A stretch of 64,000 bases of DNA. Source: Phyllobacterium sp. 628 (lineage in GTDB: Bacteria > Pseudomonadota > Alphaproteobacteria > Rhizobiales > Rhizobiaceae). The position numbers were made by a program, and so were the translations under genes. Every line of letters begins with the position of its first letter. The stretch's first letter is position 1. The DNA lies in contig NZ_CP050303.1 of assembly GCF_014189505.1 (NCBI RefSeq), positions 547,709 to 611,708 of the forward strand. Direction: 5' to 3'. Below are positions 62,746-64,000 of this stretch, piece by piece. Below the pieces are notes generated by a model. It was not told where the DNA came from. It did not search any database and saw only the letters and a program-made list of their open reading frames with translations.

Positions 62746-64000
62746 ATGAGCGACGACAAATTCTGGCGCAGCGAGCCGACGATCATCAAACCCAAACCGG
62801 GGGAGAGCGCGGTCGCGCTGCGCAATCTGGTTCCGACAATATCGACAATGGTGAAACCACAACCTTGCAGGCTGCGCTGCGCGAGGGTGGTGTCGATACC
62901 AACGATACGAGCCCGAAAGGCTTGCCGTTTCTGGTCGCCGCAGCCCGGCCGCAGCTCAACCTTCTCTATCATCTGCGTGGACTTCACGAGGAACCCGATC
63001 CCGAACAGCTTCGAACGGCTGTTATTGACGAAATGCGCGCCTATGAGCGCAAGGTTGCAAACGCCAACGTCGATACCCAGCATGCGCGTGTCGCCCACTA
63101 CGCCCTCTGTGCCACGATTGACGACGTTGTTCTGAGCACGCGTTGGGGTGGCGCAAGCAACTGGGCCAGCAACAGTATTGTCTCTACATTCCACCGCGAT
63201 GTGCAGGGCGGTGAGCGTTTCTTCGAATTGCTGGAACATTTCCACAAGGATCCGGGCCGCAACCGCGATATTCTGCTCTTGCTCTATTTGTGCCTTTCAC
63301 TGGGCTTCAAAGGCCGGCTGCGGGTCAGCGCCCGTGGTGCTCTCGAACTTTCGCAGATAAGAGACAGCCTCTACAGGACGCTGCAGTCTTCGATGGGCGA
63401 CGTCGAGCGCGAAGTGTCGCCGCATTGGCGCGGCATCAATGCACGCTTCTCCAAAGCGCGCTTCAAGAACCTTTATCCAGCCATACTTGGACTGCTCGTT
63501 CTGCTCTGCGCCTTTGGATATATCGGAATCCTGCGTCTTTTGAACACGGATTCAGACTCGATCATGGTTGCGATGGCCGCCGCGCCGCCTCAGGGCAATC
63601 CATCTATCAAAGTCATAAAGCCAGCGCCGCAACCCATCGAACAGGTGGACAGGCTGCGCAATTTCCTCGCATTCCTGCAACCTGAAGTGGATCGTGGCCT
63701 TGTGACCACCTCGCGCGACGGCAACAAAGTGCTTGTGCGTTTTCGCAACACCGGCTTTTTCGCCACGGGCAGCGCTGACGTATCCCCCAATTCCTCGGTC
63801 TGATCGACCGGATTGGCAGAGCTATTGCCGACGAGAAATTCTCGGTTCTTGTTATCGGCCATACAGACAATGTTCCGATACGCAACAGCGTGCGTTTTCC
63901 GTCAAACTTTGATCTTTCGCGCGCACGTGCAAAATCGGTTTCCACTGTTATCGGGAACTATGTGCCGGAAAACCAGATTCAGTTTACGGGCCGGGGCGAA
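62746..64000 (+). pseudogene. tssL: TssL (ImpK/DotU with OmpA domain), partial, two apparent frameshifts
   Basis: Inner-membrane T6SS anchor, cut by the window edge. Three frames are needed: MSDDKFWRSEPTIIKPKPG from 62746; the DotU domain from about 62800 to 63788 (LPFLVAAARPQLNLLYHLRG; ARVAHYALCATIDDVVLSTR; TM helix YPAILGLLVLLCAFGYIGIL); and an OmpA peptidoglycan-binding domain from 63788 on (GHTDNVPIRNSVRF, SNFDLSRARA). Adding one G to the run at 62799-62803 and one C to the run at 63784-63788 joins all three. In Agrobacterium TssL is the PpkA substrate; the N-terminal Thr in EPTIIKP is a candidate site. As written, the gene would give no full TssL. Confidence 0.88.

Noticed and set aside
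57124..63788. Phase variation through G/C tracts in T6SS genes
   Set aside because: Tracts of only 4-5 bases are usually too short to slip at phase-variation rates.

Overview
The window looks like chromosome or large-replicon DNA from a rhizobial alphaproteobacterium (order Hyphomicrobiales; Phyllobacterium, Ochrobactrum/Brucella or Mesorhizobium relatives fit best). This is inferred from a bioB-F-D-A-Z operon with BioR-type operators, a PhnW-A-Y phosphonate pathway whose PhnA and PhnY match the Sinorhizobium enzymes residue for residue at the active sites I could number, and a type VI secretion (T6SS) locus in the rhizobial imp order. I saw no rRNA, tRNA, CRISPR array, integrase or transposase gene.

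Bases 1-38,300 are a string of nutrient-uptake and catabolism modules. 1-191: tail of a DUF2161 gene. 201-6299 (minus): sugar or polyol ABC transporter, a xylitol/sorbitol-type dehydrogenase and an AraC regulator. 6584-9306 (minus): sulfonate/nitrate-type ABC transporter, divergent from an OmpR-type two-component pair (9422-11453). 11450-16473 (minus): bioBFDAZ, followed upstream by bioR (16667-17335), with three BioR-box-like sites. 17434-26118 (minus): a 2-aminoethylphosphonate transporter with fused permease, then phnY, phnA and phnW, with a divergent LysR gene (26273-27145). 27142-30497: a large dimethylglycine-dehydrogenase-type flavoenzyme and a DeoR regulator. 31054-34329: a polar amino-acid ABC transporter whose first two genes are separated by a 277-base MITE-like palindrome. 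34334-38294: a LysR/EamA pair, a zinc-type alcohol dehydrogenase that lacks two structural-zinc cysteines, and an OmpA-family protein.

Bases 38,486-64,000 are a T6SS locus. hcp and clpV run leftward; tssA, tssB, tssC, a second tssC-like gene (impD), tagJ (impE), tssE, tssF and tssG run rightward. Then come ppkA and pppA (Thr-phosphorylation control), an exported DUF1036 protein, a TagH-type FHA protein, a membrane-anchored M23 peptidase plus lytic transglycosylase, an exported caspase-like protein, a second FHA protein, and tssJ, tssK and tssL, the last cut by the window edge. tssM, tagF and VgrG are not in the window.

The most striking feature is that six apparent frameshifts fall in the last 20 kb, all in T6SS genes: tssC, the M23 gene, the caspase-like gene, the second FHA gene, and tssL twice. 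Five sit in runs of 4-5 G or C, where adding or removing one base restores the family sequence. No gene in the first 44 kb shows one. Either this T6SS is decaying or this part of the assembly carries uncorrected homopolymer errors; reads would decide. The most novel biology is the accessory module between tssG and tssJ: the cell-wall hydrolase, the caspase-like protein, and two FHA readers next to a kinase/phosphatase pair.
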